Assembly (NCBI RefSeq): GCF_902498745.1
Contig: NZ_LR701479.1
Coordinates: forward strand, 500,292-564,291
Origin: Erythrobacter sp. EC-HK427
Lineage (GTDB): Bacteria > Pseudomonadota > Alphaproteobacteria > Sphingomonadales > Sphingomonadaceae
Direction: 5' to 3'
Length of the DNA stretch: 64,000 nucleotides
Shown piece by piece: positions 44,116 through 52,668 of the stretch. The position numbers were made by a program, and so were the translations under genes. How positions within the stretch are numbered: position 1 is the stretch's first letter; each line of letters opens with the position of its first letter. The notes beneath the pieces are model-generated. The model was not told the origin of the DNA. It saw only the letters and a list, made by a program, of their open reading frames with translations, and did not search any database.

Positions 44116-44444
44116 TGCGCCCCCGCATCCAGCCGCTGATCGAGATCGACGAGAATCCGCCCGCCCTCCTCGGCGCATTTCCACGCCTTGATCGGTGTGT
44201 CGGTCAAATCCCCGCTCGGGCAGCCATTGCGCAGATCGAAGCGGACGCCGTGGAGCGGGCAGAAGATAAACACCTTGCGAACCTTGCCGCCGTGCAATTC
44301 CTGATAGGCATGGCTGCACCGGTTCTCGACCGCGAACACCCCCGCCTCGCTGCGCACGAGTAGCACCTGCTCCCCGCCATGCGCCACCACCAGCGAGCCT
44401 TTCAGCGGCACCTCATCGGCAGCAGCGATGTCTTCCAGCGCCAT
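44112..44444 (-). CDS. Rieske [2Fe-2S] ferredoxin
   Basis: 110 residues. The cluster motif is NRCSHAYQEL...FCPLHGVRFDL, that is CxH and CxxH. It is the only stand-alone Rieske ferredoxin in the window and probably feeds electrons to one or more of the three oxygenases. Its ATG lies one base after the acyl-CoA dehydrogenase stop, and it overlaps the reductase downstream. Confidence 0.9.
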   Translation of the reverse strand: MALEDIAAADEVPLKGSLVVAHGGEQVLLVRSEAGVFAVENRCSHAYQELHGGKVRKVFIFCPLHGVRFDLRNGCPSGDLTDTPIKAWKCAEEGGRILVDLDQRLDAGAQ

Positions 44445-44445
44445 G

Positions 44446-45606
44446 TCAGCGCCTTTGGTCGAAGCGGCGGCCAACCATGGCGCTGGCGATATTGGTCTTC
44501 TGGATATCGATCGCGCCCCCGGCAATGCCCCAGCCCCACGCATCGCGCATCCGCCGCTCCATCGGGAAGTCCTTGCTATAGCCATAGGCGCCCATCAATT
44601 GCACCGCATTGCCGGTGACTTCGCGGGAGATCGAATTGGCAAAGCACTTGGCCACCGAACTTTCGAGAATCGAGGGGAGCCCGTCCTGCGCGTTCGAGGC
44701 CGCGCGCCAGATCAGCAGGCGGGCGGCATCCACCTGCATCTGCATTTCGGCGAGCTTCAGCTGCACCGCCTGGAAATCGACAATCGGTTTGCCGAATTGC
44801 TTGCGCTCCTGCACGTATTCGATGACATCTTCCAGCGCGCCCGATGCCTGCGCCAACGACATGGTGGCATTGCCGCAGCGCTCCAAATCGAAGGCCTCCA
44901 TGAGCTTACGGAAGCCGCCTGCGGGCACCACCAGATTGGCTTTGGGCACGCGGCATTCATCGAACATCAGATCGGATGAAGGGATGCCGCGAAAGCCCAT
45001 CAATTGCTCGTTGGGGCCAAAGGACAGGCCGGGCGTGTCGGCTTCGACAAACAACGCGCCGATGCCCTTGGCACCGGGATCATCGGACATACGGCAGTAC
45101 ACGACATAACCGTCGGCATGGCCCCCGCCCGAACACCAACGCTTGGTACCGGTTAGCACGAAGTGGTCGCCATCCTCCACCGCGCGGGTAGCGAGATCGG
45201 TCAGCGCGCTGCCTGCATCGGGCTCCGACATGCTGACCGCCACCACCATGTCCCCGCTGCACACGGCGGGTACCACGCGGCGCTGCAAATCTTCCCCGGC
45301 AAAGCGTTCGATCGCGCGCACCGGGCCGACACAGGATTCGAAAATCGGGAAAGCGACGGCGGAAGAGATTTTGCCGAATTCCTCCAGCACGATCAGCGCT
45401 TCCAGATTGCCCAGCCCCATGCCGCCCAGCGCCTCGGGCACATTCATGCCGAGAAAGCCCAACCCCGCATATTGCTTCACCAGTGCGCGCGAGGGCGGAC
45501 GGTTTTCCGCTTCGAGCTGCATCGCGATGGCGGGCAATTCCTCACGCGCGAAACGGCGCGCCGCCTCCTGCAATTCGCGCTGGTCGTCAGTCAGGGTAAA
45601 ATTCAT
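44446..45606 (-). CDS. Acyl-CoA dehydrogenase
   Basis: 386 residues. The family signatures VSMSEPDAGSALTDLATRA and QLMGAYGYSKDFPMERRMRDA are present, with GFRGIPSSDLMFDEC between them. It introduces a 2,3 double bond into an acyl-CoA using FAD, passing electrons to ETF. Fifteen bases separate it from the PQQ dehydrogenase gene upstream. Confidence 0.92.
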   Translation of the reverse strand: MNFTLTDDQRELQEAARRFAREELPAIAMQLEAENRPPSRALVKQYAGLGFLGMNVPEALGGMGLGNLEALIVLEEFGKISSAVAFPIFESCVGPVRAIERFAGEDLQRRVVPAVCSGDMVVAVSMSEPDAGSALTDLATRAVEDGDHFVLTGTKRWCSGGGHADGYVVYCRMSDDPGAKGIGALFVEADTPGLSFGPNEQLMGFRGIPSSDLMFDECRVPKANLVVPAGGFRKLMEAFDLERCGNATMSLAQASGALEDVIEYVQERKQFGKPIVDFQAVQLKLAEMQMQVDAARLLIWRAASNAQDGLPSILESSVAKCFANSISREVTGNAVQLMGAYGYSKDFPMERRMRDAWGWGIAGGAIDIQKTNIASAMVGRRFDQRR

Positions 45607-45621
45607 GGGAAGGAAACTGTC

Positions 45622-47517
45622 CTATCGCTTGGCAAACACCAGCAGCACATTGCCGGGCATATGGAAGTAGAGACCGTAGCCGCTGTTCACGATCACGTGG
45701 CCATCATACACGGCAGGCCCCGGCCCGCTCATGCTGCCGCCCCGCCCTTCGACACCGGTGATCGTTTCCACCGGATTGCGCGTGTTGAACGACCAGACCT
45801 TGTTGCCGTTGCGGCGGTCATAACCGAACAGGCGGCCATCCAGATGGCCCGCGATCACCCCGCCGGGAATGGCAGTGACGGCAGACGAAATGCCCGGATC
45901 GCAATAGGCCTCATCATCGCAGATATTGTCCGCCAGACTGCGCCAGAGCACGCGGCCATTGGTAGCGTTGATGGCGTGGATGCCCGCGCCATTGATCGAC
46001 GCATCATAGACGCGCCCGTCATAGGTATCGGCGAGATCGGAGATCGGCACGTAAACCGTGCTGCCCTGCGCCGCGAGGCCGAAATGCACGCCGCCCTGCG
46101 TCCCGCCATGGCCCAGCCTGCGTTCCCACACCTGTTCACCCGTATCGGGGTCAACACCGTGCACCACGCCTGCCTTGGAACCGACCACGATCATGTCGCC
46201 GCCATCATCGGTGGGCACCAGCAGAACCGATGCCGCGATATCGAGATCGGGGCCGTTTTCCTCGGGGCAATTCTCGTTGCCCAGCATACAGCCGACATTC
46301 CACGCATCGTTCTCGGTGAACTGCAGCTGGAAAATCCGCCGCCCGGTGGTGGCATCGACCGCGAAAAGCGCGTCGCTGTTTTCATCGGCGGGAGATGAAT
46401 AATTCTCGCCGGAGCCGAAGTAGAAGCGGTTGCGCGCCGCATCATAGGTCGGGCTGTTCCAAACCGGCGCGCCCGATGGGCCGAGAATGCGCGAACCCAC
46501 GCTGGTCCTGCCTTGCTCGACCGGAGCTTCGGGCACGGTGTAGTGCTTCCAGATTTCCTCGCCCGTATCCGGATCAAGCGCCGCCACTGCGCCGCGGAAG
46601 GTGCAACAGCTGTAATTGGGGTCGGCAGCAGAGGTCACTTCCAGCGAAGATATCGGCACCGCCAGCACACCGCCACCCAGCGTTGGCGTGCCGGTGATCG
46701 TGGCATTGGGATGGTCGTCCGCATCCACCCGCCAAAGCTGCTCGCCCGACATCGCATCGATGGCGTAAACGCGGCCTAGAATGTCGCCGAAATACAGCCG
46801 CTCATTCTCGGCATCGGCAACGATGGCCGTGCGCACTTCAGCGCCCGCACGATAGGTCCATTTCGTGCATCCGGTGTCGATATCGAAGGCGTAGACCATG
46901 CCCGTCTGGCTACCGACAAAGATCGTGTCCCAACCCACAGCAGGCTGCGAGCGGGCGCGGTTGGAGCTGGGATAGGCGAAGGCCCATTTCAGCTCCATAT
47001 CGGGCAAATCAGCGGCGGTAACGCCGCCTACCGATGCAGGCACGAAGCGCGCATTGTCGTGCCCCCAGCCCACCGCTGCGGGCGGCGCGCCGCTGCCGCC
47101 GATGCTGGCATCGGTGCAGGCGGGCGGCGGAGCGGGCGGAACGTAATCATCCAGCTCAATCCGCGCCAGATATTCGGCGATGTGCAATTGCTCGTCTGCG
47201 CTGAGATGCGCTGCCTGCTGCTGCATGATCCCCTCCCGCATAGAGGAGAGGATCATGTCCGGTTCCAGCATTTCCAGCCACACCACGGCAGGCGCCTTGG
47301 TGACCGTGCCGTTGTGGCAGGACAGGCAGTTTTGTTCGAACAGGGCCTGGCCCGGATGCGTCTCCAGATCGATGGGCGTGCCGCCCCTCGCCTGCAGCTC
47401 TTCCAGCGATGTCATCCGAGATGAACCGTCACCGCCTGCTTGCGTCAGGAACAATGCCGTTCCCACCGCAACCAGCGTCGCCGTGGCGACTGCGATCAAG
47501 GTGCCCTTGCTCTTCAT
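45622..47517 (-). CDS. Cytochrome c/PQQ-dependent alcohol dehydrogenase (polyvinyl-alcohol-dehydrogenase type)
   Basis: 631 residues. A single N-terminal membrane helix or signal (about 5-26), a cytochrome c domain with haem motif Cys64-x-x-Cys67-His68 (NCLSCHNG), then a beta-propeller with repeated PQQ-type blades (YAFDIDTGCTKW, YAIDAMSGEQLW, AALDPDTGEEIWKHY, HGVDPDTGEQVWERR). Adjacent Cys occur in NYSCCTF, recalling the vicinal disulfide of quinoprotein alcohol dehydrogenases. Domain order and length match PVA dehydrogenases of sphingomonads. It oxidises secondary alcohols in the periplasm. The true substrate here is unknown. Confidence 0.82.
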   Translation of the reverse strand: MKSKGTLIAVATATLVAVGTALFLTQAGGDGSSRMTSLEELQARGGTPIDLETHPGQALFEQNCLSCHNGTVTKAPAVVWLEMLEPDMILSSMREGIMQQQAAHLSADEQLHIAEYLARIELDDYVPPAPPPACTDASIGGSGAPPAAVGWGHDNARFVPASVGGVTAADLPDMELKWAFAYPSSNRARSQPAVGWDTIFVGSQTGMVYAFDIDTGCTKWTYRAGAEVRTAIVADAENERLYFGDILGRVYAIDAMSGEQLWRVDADDHPNATITGTPTLGGGVLAVPISSLEVTSAADPNYSCCTFRGAVAALDPDTGEEIWKHYTVPEAPVEQGRTSVGSRILGPSGAPVWNSPTYDAARNRFYFGSGENYSSPADENSDALFAVDATTGRRIFQLQFTENDAWNVGCMLGNENCPEENGPDLDIAASVLLVPTDDGGDMIVVGSKAGVVHGVDPDTGEQVWERRLGHGGTQGGVHFGLAAQGSTVYVPISDLADTYDGRVYDASINGAGIHAINATNGRVLWRSLADNICDDEAYCDPGISSAVTAIPGGVIAGHLDGRLFGYDRRNGNKVWSFNTRNPVETITGVEGRGGSMSGPGPAVYDGHVIVNSGYGLYFHMPGNVLLVFAKR

Positions 47518-47543
47518 GCGTCAGCGTCCCTTGCGCGCCTGCC

Positions 47544-50003
47544 TCAGTTGCCGAAGGTGAAGCCGACTTCCACACCGAAGTAGCGCGGCGGGCCGAATTG
47601 GCTGTTGAGCCACAGGCCCGCAACGTTCTGCGAGGCGGTGCGGTAACGCTCGTCGGTCAGGTTCTGGCCGATCAGGCGGACGTAATACTGGTCATCCACC
47701 TGGCTCAGCGTGATCGAGCCGTTGAGCAGCGTGCGCGCATTGAGGAAAGTGTTGCCCAGCGGATCGTCAATCGCCTGCGTGAACAGGCTGCTGCTCTGAT
47801 AGGCAACGCTGCCGTTGAAGGTCAGCTCGTGATTGCTGCCGATGGGCTGCGCGTAGGTGGCATCGATCGTCCACTGCCATGCGGGCGCACGGTCGAGCGG
47901 CGAGGTCGAGAGATCGTAGCCGGCATTGGGCGCATTGTATTCGCCGTAACGTGCATCCTGATAGCCGAGCACGCCGCGCAGCGTCAGGTTGTCGGTCGGC
48001 TCGGCTGTCAGTTCGGCTTCGATGCCCGACACTTCGGCGCTTGCCGCATTGACGAAGATCGTCACCTGGTTGGGCGAACCGTTGACCACCAGCGGCACGT
48101 TCAACTGGCGCTGAAGGTCGTTGTATTCGACGTGGAAGCCGGTGAGGTTGAACCGCATCAGATCGTCGAACAGATCGGCCTTGAAGCCCGCTTCGTAGCT
48201 GTTGGCGGTTTCCGGATCGGTGGCCTGCGCCGCTTCGGCAAAGGCATCGAGGTCGGTTCCAAACGCTGCGAAACCGCCGATCTGGTCGTTAAAGCCGCCC
48301 GCCTTGAAGCCGCGCGAGACCGTGCTGTAAAGGAACAGATCAGGCGTTGCTTGATAACCGAGGCTTACACGCCAGGTCAGCTGGCTGGCGCTATCTTCCA
48401 CTTGGATCACGCCAGCGGGGAAATTGTAGACGCTCGCATCCAGCGCCTCGTCGATGGTCAGGCCGAGGTCGAACCCGCCTTCAAGCGCGGGAATGAAGGT
48501 CTGCTGGCGGCCAAGCCAGGTCTTGTCTTCCCACGTGTAGCGCGCGCCTGCGGTCAGCGTCAGTTCCGGGGTGATTTCAAACGTGCCTTCACCGAACAGC
48601 GCGGTCGACGTCGCTTCCTGCGCGTTACACAGGATGTAGGGCGTATCGTTCCAATTGCCGAAGGGCAGCGGGCCAGCGGTCAGATCGAGGAAGCCGAGAA
48701 TCTGCGAAACGCAGAAATCGGTGTTGTCGGACTGGTAGAAGCCGCCGACAACCATGTTGAACGGCCCCTCGAAATCGCTGGCAAAGCGCACTTCCTGCTG
48801 GAAGGTCTCGCGGTCGTCATCGCGGGTCGCGTCAAAGATCGAGAGCGGGTTGCCCTGCGCATCGAGCGGCGCGTGGCCCGGATAGCTGTTGGGCAGGCGC
48901 GAACGCTGGCTGCGCCAGCCGGTGACCGAGGTCAACGTGCCGATGTCAAAGTCGAAATCAATATTGGCATAAAGCCCGTCCACATCGATCCGCTGGCCGC
49001 GCCCGGCAAACAGCAGCGCATCATCGCGCAGCGTGATCGCCGCATTGTCGAGCGGATCATCGCTCGCCGGGTTGAACGATCCGGTGTTGAGCAGATCGGT
49101 CAGGAATGGCGCGGTGCCCGTGAAGCGGTCGTTCTCGTTGACCGAAGGCACCGAGCCCGAGCGGTCGCGCAAGATTTCATACTGGAACAGCGCGGAGATA
49201 TTGTCGGTCGGCTCGAACAGCAATTTGACGCGGCCCGAATAAACTTCGGTGCTGCCGATGCGGTCGCCATTCAGGCAGCCTTGCGCGCCTTGGAAGGGGT
49301 TGGCGACAAAGCCTGTCACCGGGCCATAGCAGCCCCCATTGCGGTAATAGCCATCATCGGTTTCGACCCCGCCGACGACGCGGAGTGCCAGCATATCGTC
49401 AACCAGCGGGATATTGATTGCGCCGGCAACATTGAATGTCCCCCAGTCGCCCGCCTGCGCGCGCCCGCGCACGGTGAACTCGTTCATTTCCGGGCGCGTG
49501 GTGCGCACGGTCACCGCGCCGCCGGTGGTGTTCTTGCCGAACAGCGTTCCTTGCGGCCCGCGCAGCACTTCCACCTGATCGACATCGAAGGTGTCGAGCA
49601 ATTGCGTCTGCACGCTGGGCATCACGAAATCGTCGACCAGCACCGCCACGGGCGGTTCGAAATAGACGATGATGTTGTTCTGCCCCACGCCGCGCATCGC
49701 GAAGCTGGCGGCGTTGAAGCCGGTGATCGTTTCGGCGGAGAAGTTGGGAACGAAAGCCGCCAAGCCGCCGATATTGTCGAGATTGGCCTGTTCGATAAGC
49801 TCCGAATCGATGGCAGACACCGCGATCGGCGTGGTCTGCAAATCGGTATCGCGGCGGGTGGCGGTCACGATGATGCGACCAAGGCCTTCTTCTTCTTCAG
49901 CGGCGGGCGTTTCCCCCGCATCCTGTGCACTGGCGCCCGACGATACCGCAACACATGACAGTGCGGCCCACGCAGCCCCGATATAGAGTACCGACTTCTT
50001 CAT
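47544..50003 (-). CDS. TonB-dependent outer-membrane receptor, catabolic island
   Basis: 819 residues. Signal peptide MKKSVLYIGAAWAALSCVAV...GASA, TonB-box region GRIIVTATRRDTDLQ, plug (VEVLRGPQGTLFGKNTTGGA), barrel, and C-terminal FGVEVGFTFGN. The probable importer of the island's substrate. First gene of the operon receptor - PQQ dehydrogenase - acyl-CoA dehydrogenase - ferredoxin - reductase. Start supported by GGGAGAG upstream. It is divergent from the second Rieske oxygenase, with site C between them. Confidence 0.92.
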   Translation of the reverse strand: MKKSVLYIGAAWAALSCVAVSSGASAQDAGETPAAEEEEGLGRIIVTATRRDTDLQTTPIAVSAIDSELIEQANLDNIGGLAAFVPNFSAETITGFNAASFAMRGVGQNNIIVYFEPPVAVLVDDFVMPSVQTQLLDTFDVDQVEVLRGPQGTLFGKNTTGGAVTVRTTRPEMNEFTVRGRAQAGDWGTFNVAGAINIPLVDDMLALRVVGGVETDDGYYRNGGCYGPVTGFVANPFQGAQGCLNGDRIGSTEVYSGRVKLLFEPTDNISALFQYEILRDRSGSVPSVNENDRFTGTAPFLTDLLNTGSFNPASDDPLDNAAITLRDDALLFAGRGQRIDVDGLYANIDFDFDIGTLTSVTGWRSQRSRLPNSYPGHAPLDAQGNPLSIFDATRDDDRETFQQEVRFASDFEGPFNMVVGGFYQSDNTDFCVSQILGFLDLTAGPLPFGNWNDTPYILCNAQEATSTALFGEGTFEITPELTLTAGARYTWEDKTWLGRQQTFIPALEGGFDLGLTIDEALDASVYNFPAGVIQVEDSASQLTWRVSLGYQATPDLFLYSTVSRGFKAGGFNDQIGGFAAFGTDLDAFAEAAQATDPETANSYEAGFKADLFDDLMRFNLTGFHVEYNDLQRQLNVPLVVNGSPNQVTIFVNAASAEVSGIEAELTAEPTDNLTLRGVLGYQDARYGEYNAPNAGYDLSTSPLDRAPAWQWTIDATYAQPIGSNHELTFNGSVAYQSSSLFTQAIDDPLGNTFLNARTLLNGSITLSQVDDQYYVRLIGQNLTDERYRTASQNVAGLWLNSQFGPPRYFGVEVGFTFGN

Positions 50004-50055
50004 CACGCTCTCCCAACAACTCTTGTGGCAGCGGGGTTCAGTCCCAGCTTGCCGG

Positions 50056-50084
50056 TTGACAAGCACCTCCTGCCACAGCAGAAT
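50056..50084 (+). promoter_or_regulatory. Probable promoter of the second Rieske oxygenase operon
   Basis: TTGACA (50056-50061), 17-base spacer, CAGAAT (50079-50084, four of six matches). The start of transcription would be near 50091, directly at palindrome C. Confidence 0.5.
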
Positions 50085-50091
50085 ATAACAA

Positions 50092-50105
50092 TCAATCATG
50101 CTTGT
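50092..50105. promoter_or_regulatory. Operator-like palindrome, site C
   Basis: TCAATCATGCTTGT; read on the minus strand ACAAGCATGATTGA, 13 of 14 identical to site E. It lies 56 bases before the second Rieske gene and 88 bases before the TonB receptor gene. Confidence 0.7.
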
Positions 50106-50161
50106 TTGTTTTATTGCGCCAAGCACACAGGTGCGGCGATGCAGACAACGGGAGAGCTGGT

Positions 50162-51514
50162 GTGAATTTCGATTTCCGAAACTGGGATATCCATGTGGGC
50201 GACCCCCATCCGTTCAACGCCGAACGGCCGCGACCTGATAATGGCACGCATCGTCCTGATCCGTCTCGCTTTTTCACCCCCGAATACTGGACAGAAGAGT
50301 GGGACAAGGTGTTCACCAAAACCTGGCTGCTGGCCGGGGTGGAAAGCGACATTCCCGAAGAAGGCGATTGGCTTCGCTTTGAAATCGGGCCTGAATCTTT
50401 CGTGGTGGTGCGGCAGGCCGATGGCGGGGTGCGTGCGTTCTACAATGTCTGCCCGCATCGCGGCAGCCAGATCGCGCTTGCCGACTTCGGTTCGGCCAAC
50501 AGTTTCGTCTGTCCGTTCCATAGCTGGAAATTCGATATCGACGGCACCAACACGCATATCACCGACCGCGAGACGTTCCATCCGGATGTGCTGTGCCACA
50601 AGACCGACCTGACCGAAGTCCGCTGCGAGGTATCATCGGGGCTCGTCTTCATTTCGATGAACGATGATGTGATGCCGCTGGCCGAGTATCTCGGCGAAGT
50701 GGCGGAGCATCTGGCGCTGTACGAAATCCAGGACATGGTAGTGGTGCAGCACAAGAAGTCCGATTGGGCGGCCAATTGGAAAGGCGGTGTTGATGCCTTT
50801 TATGAGATCTATCACCTGCACGCGGTGCATCCGCAAACACAGGCGGTGATGGATGATCGCACCCAGATCGATCTCTTCCCCAACGGCATGAGCCGCCAGT
50901 TCGTCCCCTTCGCGCAGCCCAGCCCGCGCTTCCCCGATCAGGAAACGGTCAATCTGGGAATCCAGATGATGCTGGCCGATGCAGGGATTGATCCGGAAAC
51001 CTTTACCGGCACCGCGCAGGAAAGCCGCGCGGCGATCCAGAAGGCAAAGCGCGCGCGGTCTGACAAATACGGCCTCGGTTACGAGCGGTTCAGCGATACG
51101 CAATTGAGCGATTCGACGATTTACGGTCTGTTCCCCAACATCCAGATCGGCTGCCACCCCGAAGCGGTATTCATCCACCGCTTCCTGCCCGACGCCGATG
51201 ATCCCAAGCGTTTCACTTATGAAACGATCATCCTGTTCAAGCCGGAGGATATTCCGGGCCACCGTCCGCCCGCGTGGATGGGCCTGTCCCCCGATGCCGA
51301 TATCACTGGAATGACCCGGCCCGATATCGTGCATACCGGCCTTGGCGAGCCGCCCGAGCTGGGCGAAGTGCTCGATCAGGATAGCGAGCTGCTTCCCATC
51401 GTGCAGAAGGGCGCCCGCTCGCGCGGCTTTGCCGGCCCCTTATGGAGCGAGCAGGAAGCACGGCTGCGGCATTTCCATGTCGAGCTTGACCGCTATATCA
51501 ACGGCGAAAAATAA
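50162..51514 (+). CDS. Rieske non-haem iron oxygenase alpha subunit 2
   Basis: 450 residues from a GTG with GGGAGAG upstream. Rieske motif CPHRG...CPFHSW; mononuclear iron site in GGVDAFYEIYHLHAVH. The C-terminal domain is longer than in the first oxygenase (450 against 403 residues) and resembles the third (447). It heads a four-gene operon with two ABM proteins and a SnoaL-like protein. Substrate unknown. Confidence 0.92.
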   Translation: MNFDFRNWDIHVGDPHPFNAERPRPDNGTHRPDPSRFFTPEYWTEEWDKVFTKTWLLAGVESDIPEEGDWLRFEIGPESFVVVRQADGGVRAFYNVCPHRGSQIALADFGSANSFVCPFHSWKFDIDGTNTHITDRETFHPDVLCHKTDLTEVRCEVSSGLVFISMNDDVMPLAEYLGEVAEHLALYEIQDMVVVQHKKSDWAANWKGGVDAFYEIYHLHAVHPQTQAVMDDRTQIDLFPNGMSRQFVPFAQPSPRFPDQETVNLGIQMMLADAGIDPETFTGTAQESRAAIQKAKRARSDKYGLGYERFSDTQLSDSTIYGLFPNIQIGCHPEAVFIHRFLPDADDPKRFTYETIILFKPEDIPGHRPPAWMGLSPDADITGMTRPDIVHTGLGEPPELGEVLDQDSELLPIVQKGARSRGFAGPLWSEQEARLRHFHVELDRYINGEK

Positions 51515-51531
51515 CCCAGCAGGAGCAAGAG

Positions 51532-51822
51532 ATGCCGACCACTTTCCTTTCGAGGTTCAAAATAAAGCCCGGCACCGATGCCGAATTCTGCGAGTTGATC
51601 GACGCGATGGAAGCCAATGCCGCGCGCGAACCCGATACGCTGCAATACAAGTTCTACCGGCTGGAAGAGCCCAATGCTTTTGCCGTGTATGAGAGTTTCA
51701 CCAATGAAGAGGCGGATGTCGCCCACCAGCAAAACCCGGAGAGCGCACCGATCATCGCCCGCATGATCGAATGCATCGATGGCACCTACACACGGGAGTA
51801 TCTCTACGATGTCAAAGGCTGA
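51532..51822 (+). CDS. ABM-domain protein (putative monooxygenase) 1
   Basis: 96 residues, one ferredoxin-like antibiotic-biosynthesis-monooxygenase (ABM) domain: FKIKPGTDAEFCELIDAM, TLQYKFYRLEEPNAFAVYES. Such small proteins oxidise or bind quinols and polyketide-like compounds without cofactors; some are only folding relatives. It overlaps the next gene by 14 bases. Confidence 0.8.
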   Translation: MPTTFLSRFKIKPGTDAEFCELIDAMEANAAREPDTLQYKFYRLEEPNAFAVYESFTNEEADVAHQQNPESAPIIARMIECIDGTYTREYLYDVKG

Positions 51823-52129
51823 ACGCGGCGGCGCTCCTGGTAAGTCGTTCATCGCCACGCTGCAGGTGAAGCCCGAAAAGCGCGACGAATTTATCGCTCT
51901 GCAAACCGAGCTGAAGGCACTGGTGCACGAGCATGAACCCGATGCTTATGTCTACGAGGTGATGCAGGCGGACGACGACCCCGACCTGTTCTATTGCATC
52001 GCCACCTTCAAGGACGAAGCCGCCTTCGACCACCATATGCATATCGACTTTCACGACCGGCTGGTGCCGCCGATCCTCGAATGCCTGGCCGAAGATATGC
52101 AATTGGGCTTCTTCCGCTCGCACGCATGA
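51809..52129 (+). CDS. ABM-domain protein (putative monooxygenase) 2
   Basis: 106 residues, a second ABM domain (FIATLQVKPEKRDEFIALQT, YVYEVMQADDDPDLFYCIAT). It is different enough from its neighbour that the two may form a heterodimer rather than being a recent duplication. The ATG lies inside the first ABM gene, and its stop overlaps the SnoaL-like gene by ATGA. Confidence 0.78.
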   Translation: MSKAERGGAPGKSFIATLQVKPEKRDEFIALQTELKALVHEHEPDAYVYEVMQADDDPDLFYCIATFKDEAAFDHHMHIDFHDRLVPPILECLAEDMQLGFFRSHA

Positions 52130-52668
52130 GCGAGGCGGCGCTCGCAGACAGGCTGCGCCGGATCGAGGACAGGCTCGATATCGCGCAATTGCAGGCTCGC
52201 TACACGATCCATATCGACGACCACGATCTGGATCGGGTGGCGGAGCTGTTCGCCAGGGATGGCCGGTTCCGGTCAGCAGACAGGGTGATGGATGCGCAAG
52301 GGCGCGAGGCGGTGTGCGAGCAGTTTCGCGGGCGGTTTGCGGCGCTCGGCTTCGGTTTCCATGTAACGCATGACCATGTGATCACGCTCGATCCCGAGAA
52401 CCCCGATCAGGCGAGCGGCTTTGTCTCCAGCCATGCCGAAGTCGTGCGCAATGGCGCGCCGATGCTGGCCGCGATGCGCTATCATGACTGTTATGTGCGC
52501 GAAGATGGCGCGTGGTGCTTTGCCGACCGGTTGCTGCACTTTTTCTACTATCTGCCGGTGGCAGACTATGCCGCAGCCTTGCCAACGGCTGGGCGGATGC
52601 GCGCCTATGGCGACATCAGACCAGCCGACCTGCCCGAAGGCGCGCCGACGTTTAGCAGCAAGGCCTAA
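52126..52668 (+). CDS. SnoaL/NTF2-like protein
   Basis: 180 residues with the cone-shaped fold signature: RRIEDRLDIAQLQARYTIHI, DDHDLDRVAELFARDGRF, and RYHDCYVREDGAWCFADRLL. Members act as small hydratases, isomerases or ring-hydroxylase-type beta subunits. Because the operon starts with a Rieske alpha subunit, a beta-subunit-like role is possible, but the size and motifs fit the general SnoaL-like group equally well. Last gene of the operon, overlapping the convergent E2 gene by four bases. Confidence 0.78.
   Translation: MSEAALADRLRRIEDRLDIAQLQARYTIHIDDHDLDRVAELFARDGRFRSADRVMDAQGREAVCEQFRGRFAALGFGFHVTHDHVITLDPENPDQASGFVSSHAEVVRNGAPMLAAMRYHDCYVREDGAWCFADRLLHFFYYLPVADYAAALPTAGRMRAYGDIRPADLPEGAPTFSSKA

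Noticed and set aside
47409-49958. About 850-codon open frame opposite the second TonB receptor
   Set aside because: Antisense shadow of the receptor gene, with repetitive Arg/Gly/Ile composition and no domain.
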